This document shows positions 6,564 to 13,533 of a DNA stretch of 14,183 nucleotides, piece by piece. The notes beneath the pieces are model-generated. The model was not told the origin of the DNA, made no database searches, and was given only the letters and a program-made list of their open reading frames with translations. The translations under genes and the position numbers were made by a program. This DNA comes from Egaibacter sp046050465 (GTDB lineage Bacteria; Pseudomonadota; Gammaproteobacteria; Burkholderiales; Burkholderiaceae_C), in contig JBJOPS010000064.1 in the NCBI GenBank assembly GCA_046050465.1, positions 1 to 14,183 of the forward strand, given 5' to 3'. Numbering within the stretch: position 1 is the stretch's first letter; every line of letters starts with the position of its first letter.

Positions 6564-7808
6564 TCAAGCCGCCAGCGCCAAACCTGGTAGCGTGGCGGCA
6601 TAGGTCTGGATGGCGGTGGCCAGTGACGCCACGCCGCGGTGAATCTCGTCCACGCTGGATGTCACGAACGACAGGCGCAGCGTGCGCGGGTCGCCATGGC
6701 TGGCATAAAACGGCGTACCGGGAACAAAGGCCACGCCTTGATCCACCGCAAAGGGCAGCAGATCCACGGCGCTCATGCCCTTGGGCAAGCGGGCCCACAG
6801 GAACATGCCACCAGCTGGTGTGTTCCACGTCAGCGTCGAGTTGGGTTCGCCCGCGGGAAACTCATGTGCCAGCGCCTGCAGCATGGCGTCGCGCTGCGAT
6901 TTGTACAGCGCGCGAATCATCGGCACGTGCCGGTCCAGAAAACCGCCCTTCATCACCTCGGCGGCCATGCGCTGGTTGAAGCTGGGGCTGTGCAAATCGG
7001 CAGCCTGTTTGGCCTGTAACAGCTTGGGGTACAGCGCTTTGGGCGCGACCATGAAGCCCAGCCGCAGGCCCGGCGCCAGCACCTTGGAGAACGAGCCGAG
7101 GTATACGCCACCATCGGGGTTGCGCGCGGTCAAGGGCAGGGGCGGTGGGGTGTCAAACCACAAGTCGCCATAGGGGTTGTCTTCCAGCAGCGGCAAACCG
7201 GCGGTGGCTGCGGCGGCGCTGAGTGCGGCGCGGCGGGCTTCGTTCATCGTGCGGCCAGTGGGGTTCTGGAAGTTGGGCAACACGTAGAGAAAACGTGCCT
7301 TGCCAGCGCCGGTGCCGATCTGGGCGGTCAGGTCGGCCACGTTCACGCCGTCATCATCACTGGCCACACTCACCACCTCGGGCTCCATGGGCGTGAAAGC
7401 CTGCAGCGCACCCAGGTACGTGGGGGTTTCCACCAGAATGCGGCTGCCGGTGTCGATCAATATTTTGGCGACCAGGTCCAGGCCTTGTTGCGAGCCGGTG
7501 GTGATCAGCACCTGCGCCGGGTCCACCTTCCAGGGCACGCCGGCAGCGGTAGCTTGTTGACCAAGCTGTGCGGCGACCATCTCGCGCAGCGGGCCGTAGC
7601 CTTCGCTGGCAGCGTATTGCAGCGCGGCCTGGCCATCGTCACGCAAGACCTTGTCGCAGGCGGCGGCAAACTCGGTGATGGGAAAGGTTTTGGGCGAAGG
7701 CAGGCCGCCCGCAAAACTGATGATGCCGGGTTTTTCGGTGACTTTGAGGATTTCGCGAATGACGGAAGGGTTCATCTTCTCGGCGCGTTTGGCTAGTGTC
7801 CAGTTCAT
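6564..7808 (-). CDS. PLP-dependent aminotransferase, fold type I (2-aminoadipate/aromatic-like)
   Basis: This is predicted to transfer an amino group between an amino acid and a 2-oxo acid using pyridoxal phosphate in the cytoplasm. The 414 residues carry the full class I/II set: GSQQGLD (105-111), FQNPTGRT (180-187, Asn182), EDNPYGDL (209-216, Asp210), the Schiff-base Lys242 in SFSKVLAPGLRLGF, and Arg378 in TLRLSFV for the substrate carboxylate. Overall it resembles the LysN/2-aminoadipate and MocR-like group. The ATG overlaps the cupin stop (ATGA), with a strong GGAGGAG ribosome binding site at 7813-7819. It stands fifth in an operon with two exporters, DJ-1, cupin and PhzF genes under a divergent MocR regulator, so the substrate may be the ligand sensed by that regulator. 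That link is inference. The exact amino acid cannot be told from sequence. Confidence 0.9.
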   Translation of the reverse strand: MNWTLAKRAEKMNPSVIREILKVTEKPGIISFAGGLPSPKTFPITEFAAACDKVLRDDGQAALQYAASEGYGPLREMVAAQLGQQATAAGVPWKVDPAQVLITTGSQQGLDLVAKILIDTGSRILVETPTYLGALQAFTPMEPEVVSVASDDDGVNVADLTAQIGTGAGKARFLYVLPNFQNPTGRTMNEARRAALSAAAATAGLPLLEDNPYGDLWFDTPPPLPLTARNPDGGVYLGSFSKVLAPGLRLGFMVAPKALYPKLLQAKQAADLHSPSFNQRMAAEVMKGGFLDRHVPMIRALYKSQRDAMLQALAHEFPAGEPNSTLTWNTPAGGMFLWARLPKGMSAVDLLPFAVDQGVAFVPGTPFYASHGDPRTLRLSFVTSSVDEIHRGVASLATAIQTYAATLPGLALAA

Positions 7809-8155
7809 TTTTCTCCTCCAGTCGGGCCGTAAAAGACAACCCAGGTTACAAAATCTTTTCCAAAATTCTCGAAGCGGTGCGTCACGTCTGCCGCTACGAA
7901 GAAGGCATCTCCTGCGGTGGCTGAAAAGCGCTGGTCACCAATGATGATCTCACCCGTGCCGCTGTGGATCAGGTACAGCTCGTCCTGATCATGTGGCAAC
8001 TGTCGGTCGCGCCCGTCGGCGTTGGTGCCGGGCGAAAAAACTTTAAGTGTCATGGTGCCGCCACTCATCATCGTCATGGATGGCGCACCTTCCGGGTATT
8101 GCGCGGTGGCCGGGCCGGGCAGGCGCTTGAGGGCTTCGGCAATGGATGTTTTCAT
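7805..8155 (-). CDS. Small single-domain cupin protein
   Basis: A 116-residue protein made of one cupin beta-barrel. The first cupin motif is HDQDELYLIHSGTGEIIIG (55-73), giving candidate metal ligands His55, Gln57 and Glu59 in place of the usual HxH pair. The second motif is GDAFFVAADVTHRFEN (82-97) with His93. Such proteins act as small dioxygenases, isomerases or ligand-binding proteins, and the sequence does not choose between these. AGGAGA (8163-8168) is a good ribosome binding site. The ATG overlaps the stop of the DJ-1 gene and the cupin stop overlaps the aminotransferase start, so it is translationally coupled on both sides. No signal peptide is seen, so it is probably cytoplasmic. 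Confidence 0.88.
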   Translation of the reverse strand: MKTSIAEALKRLPGPATAQYPEGAPSMTMMSGGTMTLKVFSPGTNADGRDRQLPHDQDELYLIHSGTGEIIIGDQRFSATAGDAFFVAADVTHRFENFGKDFVTWVVFYGPTGGEK

Positions 8156-8766
8156 GGGGTGGTCTCCTGTGGCTGGATATGTGCCAGCGCGCGGGTGACA
8201 TATTCTTCCTTTTCACCCACCGGTGCAAAGTAATGCAGCACTTCCCGCGCGGCATCGGCACTTTTCAGGCGTGTGATGAGCCAGGCTGAAATGTATTGTG
8301 CCGACAGGCAGCCACCGGCCGTGGCCAGATTGCCCTGCGCAAAGAAAGCCTGATTCAGCACGTTCACGCCCGCAGCTTGCACCCACGGTTTGCTGGTGGT
8401 GTCGGTGCACGCGGGCATCTGTCTGGTGAGGCCGAGTTTCGCGAGCAAAAACGTTCCCGAGCATTGGGCGGCAATGAGCTGTCTGGCTGGGTCGAGTTGC
8501 AGCTGGCCCATGATGGTGGCGTCATTACCCACTTCCCGCGTTTTCATGCCGCTGCCAATGAGCACAGCGTCTGCCTGACAGGCTTCCTTCAGGTCGATGT
8601 GAGCGTCGATAGTCAGACCGTTCATAGAGGTGACCCGGGGGCTGGGGCTGGCAATGCTGATCTTCCAGCTGGTATCGCCCAGCAGCGCAATGCGGCTGAG
8701 CATGCCGTAGGCGATCAGTGAGTCGAGTTCATTGAACCCGTCGAAAGTCAGTATGGCGATGTGCAT
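8152..8766 (-). CDS. DJ-1/PfpI-family protein
   Basis: A 204-residue protein of the DJ-1/PfpI (class I glutamine amidotransferase-like) superfamily. The nucleophile elbow is AAQCSGTFLLAKLG with Cys102, an acidic partner Glu13 lies in FNELD, and TAGGCLSAQYISAWLI (149-164) resembles the GlxA/ThiJ subgroup. No AraC-type DNA-binding domain follows, so it is not a regulator of the GlxA kind. Family members include isonitrile hydratases, glyoxalases and amidases. The open frame extends upstream to 8877, but the added residues are low-complexity and overlap the DMT gene, and the family's usual start is the MHIAILTFDGFNELD at 8766. It lies 40 bases after the DMT exporter gene and is coupled to the cupin gene by an ATGA overlap. 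The precise reaction is unknown. Confidence 0.88.
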   Translation of the reverse strand: MHIAILTFDGFNELDSLIAYGMLSRIALLGDTSWKISIASPSPRVTSMNGLTIDAHIDLKEACQADAVLIGSGMKTREVGNDATIMGQLQLDPARQLIAAQCSGTFLLAKLGLTRQMPACTDTTSKPWVQAAGVNVLNQAFFAQGNLATAGGCLSAQYISAWLITRLKSADAAREVLHYFAPVGEKEEYVTRALAHIQPQETTP

Positions 8767-8806
8767 GAAATCAGTCTCTGATGAATAGTTGTTGTCACCC
8801 GGCAGC

Positions 8807-9727
8807 TTATGCCACAGCCCCCCGCGCCACAGGCATCCGCTTGCCAATGAAGACGGTTGCAATGACGGCCAGTGCAAACCCGACCGTCACGACATCCAGC
8901 GACTCACCCAACAGGGGCACCGAGAACAGCATGCTGAAAAAGGGCTGCACCAGTTGCACCTGGCTGACGCGCACCGTGCCGCCCAGTGCCAGGCCCCGGT
9001 ACCAGGCGAAGAACCCGACCCACATGGAAAACAGCGTCACGTAGCCAAAGCCCAACCAGGCACTGGTTCGAACGGGAAGCGGTGGCCAGTTGACGAGCAT
9101 CATGGGTACAGTAAGCGGCAGACTGATGACCAGTACCCAGCAGATCACGCGCTCGGCACCCAATGACGGCGTCAGTTGCGCGCCGCTGACGTATCCGCAT
9201 GAAGCGCTCAGCACGGCAAGCAACAGCAACATGTCGGCCCAGTTGGCATTGATGCTGCTTACTTCTGGCGCCACGGCGACGGTGCTGGCACGCAACAGCA
9301 CAAAGGCGCCGACCAGTGCGCTGCCCGCCACTGCGCACAGCCAGAAGCCCAAGCTGGGCCGTTGCCCCAACCACAGCGAACCAATCGCTGCTGTGGCCAG
9401 TGGCAGGATGCCCATGATCACCGAAGCGTGAACCGACTCCACATGACGCAGGCCCATGGCCATCAGCAGCGGGAACCCGATGATTACGCACAGACCGGTG
9501 AAGAACAATCCGCCCCACTGGCCTTTTTTCGGAATGGGACTGCGGGTGAATGCCAGATAAAAAATCGACAGAATACCGGCCAGCGCTGCGCGGCCAAAGG
9601 TGACGAACGCCGGTGACAGTTGCGGTGTGTCAAACGGGCCAGTGGCGAGTTTGGTCATGGGCAGGGTGGCAGAAAACAGCACCACACCGATCAGCCCCAG
9701 CCACAGGCCTTTGGTTTCGCGGTTCAT
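8807..9727 (-). CDS. EamA/DMT-family transporter
   Basis: A 306-residue inner-membrane protein with about ten hydrophobic segments arranged as two EamA repeats (roughly residues 8-140 and 160-295). This is typical of drug/metabolite transporters such as RhaT, YdcZ and RarD relatives. The basic C-terminal end (FIGKRMPVARG) is usual. Members export amino acids, purines or other metabolites, and the substrate cannot be assigned. Its ATG is 10 bases after the LysE stop with a GAGGA ribosome binding site in the gap, so it is the second gene of the - strand operon. Two unrelated exporter families side by side suggest that removal of a compound is a main purpose of the operon. Confidence 0.9.
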   Translation of the reverse strand: MNRETKGLWLGLIGVVLFSATLPMTKLATGPFDTPQLSPAFVTFGRAALAGILSIFYLAFTRSPIPKKGQWGGLFFTGLCVIIGFPLLMAMGLRHVESVHASVIMGILPLATAAIGSLWLGQRPSLGFWLCAVAGSALVGAFVLLRASTVAVAPEVSSINANWADMLLLLAVLSASCGYVSGAQLTPSLGAERVICWVLVISLPLTVPMMLVNWPPLPVRTSAWLGFGYVTLFSMWVGFFAWYRGLALGGTVRVSQVQLVQPFFSMLFSVPLLGESLDVVTVGFALAVIATVFIGKRMPVARGAVA

Positions 9728-9737
9728 CGCGGCGTCC

Positions 9738-10337
9738 TCATATGCTGGCCATCCAGGCGGCAGTCACCACCAGCACGGCGGCCATGATCCGGTTGAACCA
9801 GATCAGGCGCTGTCCATGTGTCAACCAGCTGCGCAGCAGTGAGCCCACCATGGCGTAAGCGAGATTGCTGACGAATCCAAACACAATCATCAGCGGCAGG
9901 ATCACCGCAAACCGGGCGCCCATGTCTGCACGCCCGGCCAGCCACCCGGCTACGACTGTCAATGCCAGCATCCAGGCCTTGATATTCAGAAACTGCAGCA
10001 TCACGCCCTGAAAAAAGGTGACGTTGAGCCGGGCTGAGTCCGCCTGCGCCATCTGGCTGGATTGCGCCAGTTTGGCGGCCAGCCACAACAAATAGGCCAC
10101 ACCAAAAAACTGGATGGCCAGCCGCAGCGGCGGCACCGCAACCACCAGCGCACCCAAACCGCCTGCGCACAGGCTGAACAACAGGCCCCAGCCTACCGGC
10201 ACGGCGCAAACAAAACGCAATGCACGTTTCAACCCGAGGTTCGCCGCCAGTGCTGTGCTCAGCGTGGTGTTGGGCCCGGGCGTAAAGCTGGCGGCAGTCG
10301 TCAGCAGGAGCAGGGCGGTGAACTCGGAAGCGGTCAT
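9738..10337 (-). CDS. LysE/RhtB-family amino-acid exporter
   Basis: A 199-residue inner-membrane protein with five to six hydrophobic segments and the family signature FTPGPNTTLS (residues 18-27). LysE/RhtB proteins export amino acids such as lysine, threonine, homoserine lactone or cysteine derivatives. It is the first gene of the six-gene - strand operon and is divergent from the MocR regulator, the common arrangement in which the regulator controls both. No good Shine-Dalgarno sequence precedes the ATG, so start-site efficiency may be low or the transcript may begin close to it. The substrate is not readable from the sequence. Confidence 0.92.
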   Translation of the reverse strand: MTASEFTALLLLTTAASFTPGPNTTLSTALAANLGLKRALRFVCAVPVGWGLLFSLCAGGLGALVVAVPPLRLAIQFFGVAYLLWLAAKLAQSSQMAQADSARLNVTFFQGVMLQFLNIKAWMLALTVVAGWLAGRADMGARFAVILPLMIVFGFVSNLAYAMVGSLLRSWLTHGQRLIWFNRIMAAVLVVTAAWMASI

Positions 10338-10439
10338 GAGGCAAACTTTAGGGTAAAAACCATTACACTTTAAGTACAGTTAGCCGGACATTTTTCAGAA
10401 CTGTATTGCTGCAGGTCGCAGCACATCAAGGTCACGCCC
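10338..10439. promoter_or_regulatory. Divergent regulatory region between lysE operon and MocR gene
   Basis: This gap of 102 bases must hold both promoters. Two symmetrical sites are visible: a 9-base palindrome ACTTTAAGT at 10367-10375, and a perfect 7-base inverted repeat TACAGTT (10375-10381) / AACTGTA (10399-10405) with a 17-base spacer. Arm centres are 24 bases apart, so both arms face roughly the same side of the helix. TGTATT at 10402-10407 is a weak -10 candidate for the regulator gene, so binding could give autoregulation. I find no consensus promoter I would defend on either strand. AAGG at 10428-10431 serves as the MocR ribosome binding site. Confidence 0.55.
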
Positions 10440-11864
10440 ATGTTGATGAAATCCGCCTCACAGTCTCTCACAGAGCAGCTCAGCGCGCGCTTCTCTGATC
10501 GCATCCGCACGCGCCTGCTGGCACCCGGCGCCCGGCTGCCCTCCGTCCGGTTGTGCGCGCAGCAGCAGGGCGTGAGCCCCTCCACAGTCGTGGCAGCGTA
10601 TGACCAATTGCTGGCGCAAGGTTTGGTGGAAGCACATAAAAACCGCGGTTTTTATGTGCGTGAAGTGCCCTCAGCCCCCGTCAATAGTTCGTCGATAGCT
10701 ATTAAATCAGTAGCAAATCAAACTGCCGGAGTGACCCGGCCGCCCATCAACGCCACGGCGCTGATCCGTGGCATGTTCCATGCGGTCAGTGACAAGCCCC
10801 AGTCCGGCATGGGTGTTTTCCCTCCCGAATGGCTGGAAACGACCTTCATGCCGACAGCCGTGCGCAAGGTGACGGGCGCGGCGGCCCTGAAGGCGTTTTC
10901 CCTACAGTATGGCGAACCGGCGGGTGATTTGGGTCTGCGGCAGTCGTTGTCAAAAAAACTGGCAGGCCTGAATGTTCACGCGGCCCCGCAGCAGATTGTT
11001 ACGACCGTAGGGGCTACCCACGCTTTGGATATCGTCAGCCGCACGTTGCTGCGTGCCGGTGATTACGTGATGGTGGAGGAGCCTGGCTGGGCCATCGAGT
11101 TTGCACGACTGGACGCCCTGGGCATGCGCATCCTTCCCGTGCCGCGCAGGGCCGACGGACCTGACCTGGATGTGATGGCGCGTTACTGCGAGGCGCACAA
11201 CCCCAAACTGTTCGTCAGCGTCAGCGTGTTTCACAACCCCACGGGTTATTGCCTGTCGCCCGGCAGTGCACACCGCGTGCTGCAACTGGCCAATGCCCAC
11301 AACTTTCATATCGTTGAAGACGACACCTACAGCCACATCGCGCCCGACCACGCCACGCGCCTGTGTGCGCTGGACGGTCTGCAGCGCACCATTTACGTCA
11401 GTGGCTTTGCCAAGATACTGGCGCCGAACTGGCGCATCGGGTTCATGGCGGCCCCGACCGAACTGGTAGAGAGGTTGACCGATACCAAGCTGCTCGCTAC
11501 GTTGACAACACCGGCGCTGCTGGAAAAAGCACTGGCCTGGTGTATCGATCAGGGGCAACTGCGCCGGCACGCGCAACGCATCCGCACGCGACTGGATGTG
11601 GCACGCGCTCGCAGCGTGAAGCTGGCGCTGGCCGCGGGTTGCACCTTCGCCGCTGAGCCGGCGGGTTTGTTTGGCTGGGTGGACACCGGTGTGGACACTG
11701 ATGAGTTGTCGCAGCGCATGCTGGACGAAGGGTATCTGCTGGCGCCGGGGGCGTTGTTTCACGCCAACCGGCAGCCCAGCACGCTGATGCGCATCAACTT
11801 TGCAACGACGCAGGACGCTGTGTTCTGGCAGACCTTCAGCAAACTCAGACCAGAGAAATACTAA
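10440..11864 (+). CDS. MocR-type transcriptional regulator (GntR wHTH plus aminotransferase domain)
   Basis: MocR regulators couple a GntR winged helix to a PLP-binding aminotransferase-like domain that senses an amino acid or PLP. The 474 residues show the winged helix at about 8-75, with LPSVRLCAQQQGVSPSTVVAAYDQL as recognition region, and a linker at about 76-125. The fold-type I domain follows: HNPTG (265-269), EDDTY (293-297), PLP-binding Lys325 in SGFAKILAPNWRIGF and Arg451 in MRINFA. All residues needed to bind PLP and a carboxylate are kept. The linker contains a 17-nt repeat element in frame (10698-10714). AAGG eight bases before the ATG supports this start. It is divergent from, and very probably controls, the lysE-to-phzF operon. 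The effector is unknown; it could be PLP itself or the operon substrate. Confidence 0.92.
   Translation: MLMKSASQSLTEQLSARFSDRIRTRLLAPGARLPSVRLCAQQQGVSPSTVVAAYDQLLAQGLVEAHKNRGFYVREVPSAPVNSSSIAIKSVANQTAGVTRPPINATALIRGMFHAVSDKPQSGMGVFPPEWLETTFMPTAVRKVTGAAALKAFSLQYGEPAGDLGLRQSLSKKLAGLNVHAAPQQIVTTVGATHALDIVSRTLLRAGDYVMVEEPGWAIEFARLDALGMRILPVPRRADGPDLDVMARYCEAHNPKLFVSVSVFHNPTGYCLSPGSAHRVLQLANAHNFHIVEDDTYSHIAPDHATRLCALDGLQRTIYVSGFAKILAPNWRIGFMAAPTELVERLTDTKLLATLTTPALLEKALAWCIDQGQLRRHAQRIRTRLDVARARSVKLALAAGCTFAAEPAGLFGWVDTGVDTDELSQRMLDEGYLLAPGALFHANRQPSTLMRINFATTQDAVFWQTFSKLRPEKY
10698..10714. repeat. GCTA-N9-TAGC palindromic element, copy 3 (in MocR linker)
   Basis: GCTATTAAATCAGTAGC encodes residues 87-92 (AIKSVA) of the regulator's interdomain linker. 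It has the same length, ends and AT-rich core as copies at 4189-4205 and 5900-5916. Copies 2 and 3 both begin on a GCT alanine codon in the coding direction. A flexible linker is a place where such an insertion would be tolerated. The local AT content is well above that of the surrounding gene. Confidence 0.6.
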
Positions 11865-11993
11865 GTTCTAAAGTCTTTCAAATGCTTGCAGATAGTATTT
11901 GCCTCGGGTGACATCGAGCATTGGTTTTGGAGAGCAAAATGTGGCCAACCCTGCCCGATCTCATAGCCAGAAGTGACCAGGAGCTGCTCATGA

Positions 11994-12743
11994 TCAGTGG
12001 TCTTTCATCCTGGCTCTGAGGCGAGTTATCGATTGACTATGAAGCTGGGAAATTCGTGATTCGGTCAAACCCAGCACGTCTGCAATTTCTTTAAGATTCA
12101 TGTCCTGCTCGTAGTACAGGCTCATGATGTATTGTTCCCGTTGCGGTAAATGTTTGATGGCGTTCACCAGAGTTTGCCTCAGACACTGATCGATCAGGAC
12201 AGAAAGAGGATCTGCTTCGCAGTCGCTTACGTGACGATCAAGATAATGACCATCATCTTCACTGTCGCGAGACATGTCTTCAAGGTAAACCAGTTGCGGG
12301 CCTCTCACCTTACCCAGCAGGCGCTGATAATCAGACAGGGACATGTCGAGTTCTGACGCGATTTCGGACGCTGCCGGGATTCTGCCAAATTGATGCTCCA
12401 GTCGACGAAGCGCCAAGTCCATCGTTTTTTGAATTTTCCGGGAGCCTCTGGACATCCAGTCGTTTTCGCGCAGCTCATCAAGCATGGCACCTCTAATGCG
12501 TTGCGTAGCAAAGGTTTCGAACTGAACGCCTTGCGCTGCTTCAAATCGTGCGAGGGCTTCAGAAAGCCCGATGAGGCCAACCTGAATCAAATCATCAACC
12601 TGAATACTGGGGGGCAGCCTGGCCATCATATGGTGGGCCAGCCTGCGCACCAAGGGCTGATAGTGCTTGATTATGGTGTTGCGGGTCTGACTGCTTGAAT
12701 CCATGGCGGTTGGGTCGTTGCTTCCCATCATTGTCAGCAGCAC
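11994..12743 (-). CDS. fliA: FliA-type (sigma-28) RNA polymerase sigma factor
   Basis: An alternative sigma factor of the FliA group, which directs RNA polymerase to late flagellar and chemotaxis promoters. Region 2 spans about 30-95 (VDDLIQVGLIGLSEALARF, VQFETFATQRIRGAMLDELR), region 3 about 105-150, and region 4 about 190-245 (LKEIADVLGLTESRISQLHSQSITRLR). The 249-residue form starts at GTG (12743). ATGs at 12731, 12728 and 12704 are in frame, and the start is not settled because no strong ribosome binding site precedes any of them. The promoter-contacting stretch reads NDWMSRGSRKIQ where typical FliA has DWxPRxVRR, a visible departure. By hand count GC is near 50%, lower than its neighbours (about 60-67%). 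No flagellar genes are nearby, so it may be an orphan or extra copy. FliA proper remains possible. Confidence 0.85.
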   Translation of the reverse strand: MLLTMMGSNDPTAMDSSSQTRNTIIKHYQPLVRRLAHHMMARLPPSIQVDDLIQVGLIGLSEALARFEAAQGVQFETFATQRIRGAMLDELRENDWMSRGSRKIQKTMDLALRRLEHQFGRIPAASEIASELDMSLSDYQRLLGKVRGPQLVYLEDMSRDSEDDGHYLDRHVSDCEADPLSVLIDQCLRQTLVNAIKHLPQREQYIMSLYYEQDMNLKEIADVLGLTESRISQLHSQSITRLRARMKDH

Positions 12744-12764
12744 CGCTTGAAACTAAGGGACGAT

Positions 12765-12789
12765 AAGCCCGGCTTTAACGGGCTTTTTT
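12765..12789 (+). terminator. Intrinsic terminator on the + strand
   Basis: AAGCCCG (12765-12771) pairs perfectly with CGGGCTT (12779-12785) around a 7-base loop, and the T-run spans 12784-12789. This is a good rho-independent terminator for + strand transcription. Both flanking genes lie on the - strand, so the transcript it ends is not obvious. On the - strand the hairpin lies in the leader of the sigma factor gene and lacks a T-run. Confidence 0.75.
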
Positions 12790-12846
12790 CAAGGTGTGAG
12801 CTGCTGCCGCGGTTTCGTTGATACCCCCCCCCGACCAAATCGGGCC

Positions 12847-13529
12847 TCAAGAAGGGCCAGATGGGCTTTTCACAGTGAATTCCCAGGCCCGTTTGGCACC
12901 CAGAACCGCGTTGGGATAGGGCGCCTTGCCGCGCGAACCGTTGTAGCGGCCCAGCGCCAGAAAAAGGTCGCCGCGCTCGCGGTCCAGATAGTGGCGCAGG
13001 ATCACGCAGCCAAATCGCAAATTGGTCTGCATGTGAAACAGCTTGCCCGCGTCACCCCGCGTCGCTTCGTCGCTGGCCAGCACCCGTGTCCAGAACGGCA
13101 TGACCTGCATGTAGCCACGGGCGCCCACGCTGGAAACGGCAAACCGGCGAAAGTTGCTCTCGACCTGGATCAACCCGAGCACCAGCGTGGTGTCCAGCCC
13201 GGCACGTCGGCTCTCGTACCAGACGGTCTGCAAGAACTCCTGGCGCTCCTGAAGCGTAGCCTTTTTCTTTTTAAGCCGCTCACTCATGTCTCCCAGCCAG
13301 CGCAGATAGTGCAGGCGCGATTCGGTGTCAGGGAACTCGGGTACGGGCGGCGCCTTGTTCGATATGGCCGAACTCAGCGCCGTGCGCACCGAGTCCACCA
13401 GCGGCTCTTCCAGCTGGCCGCCTGCCACAGCTCGCTCATGAATTGATAGCAACCCAGGCAATGAAATCAAGGGCAAAATGGATAAAACACCCTTTCTCCT
13501 TGAAATCAGGCCCGCCACTGCAGGTTGGG

Positions 13530-13533
<4 letters not shown>
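12847..13533 (-). CDS. Lytic transglycosylase, SLT domain
   Basis: This is a peptidoglycan-cleaving enzyme that makes 1,6-anhydro ends in the periplasm. The N terminus (SRRKGVLSILPLISLPGLL, 11-29) is a signal-like segment with a twin arginine that could be Sec or Tat. The remainder to about residue 90 is variable. The SLT domain starts near 110: catalytic Glu125 in LIQVESNFRRFAVSSVGARGYMQVMPFW (a GARGYMQVMP form of the usual GAxGLMQVMP), then NLRFGCVILRHYL (171-183) and ALGRYNGSRG (193-202). The 228-residue size is typical of small SLT family-1 enzymes. The ATG overlaps the proS stop in an ATGA arrangement, so it is translationally coupled to prolyl-tRNA synthetase. No clear terminator follows it on its own strand. 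Confidence 0.9.

Noticed and set aside
6559..6828. Extension of the phzF frame upstream to give 410 residues
   Set aside because: The added 90 residues overlap the 3' end of the aminotransferase gene and look like out-of-frame sequence.
10950..11762. 270-codon open frame antisense to the MocR gene
   Set aside because: It is rich in Arg, Gln and His with no family features, typical of the reverse of a GC-rich gene.
11939..12019. 26-codon + strand frame (MWPTLPDLIARS...) with a GGAGAG upstream
   Set aside because: The start and Shine-Dalgarno sequence look plausible, but it overlaps the fliA 3' end, has no match I know, and is short enough to be chance.
12759..12766. GACGATAA on the + strand, close to the sigma-28 -10 consensus GCCGATAA
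   Set aside because: No TAAA-like -35 lies 11 bases upstream and it would fire away from fliA straight into the terminator stem.
12796..13446. 216-codon + strand frame over the lytic transglycosylase
   Set aside because: It has low-complexity Arg/Gln/His content, while the opposite strand has a complete SLT domain.
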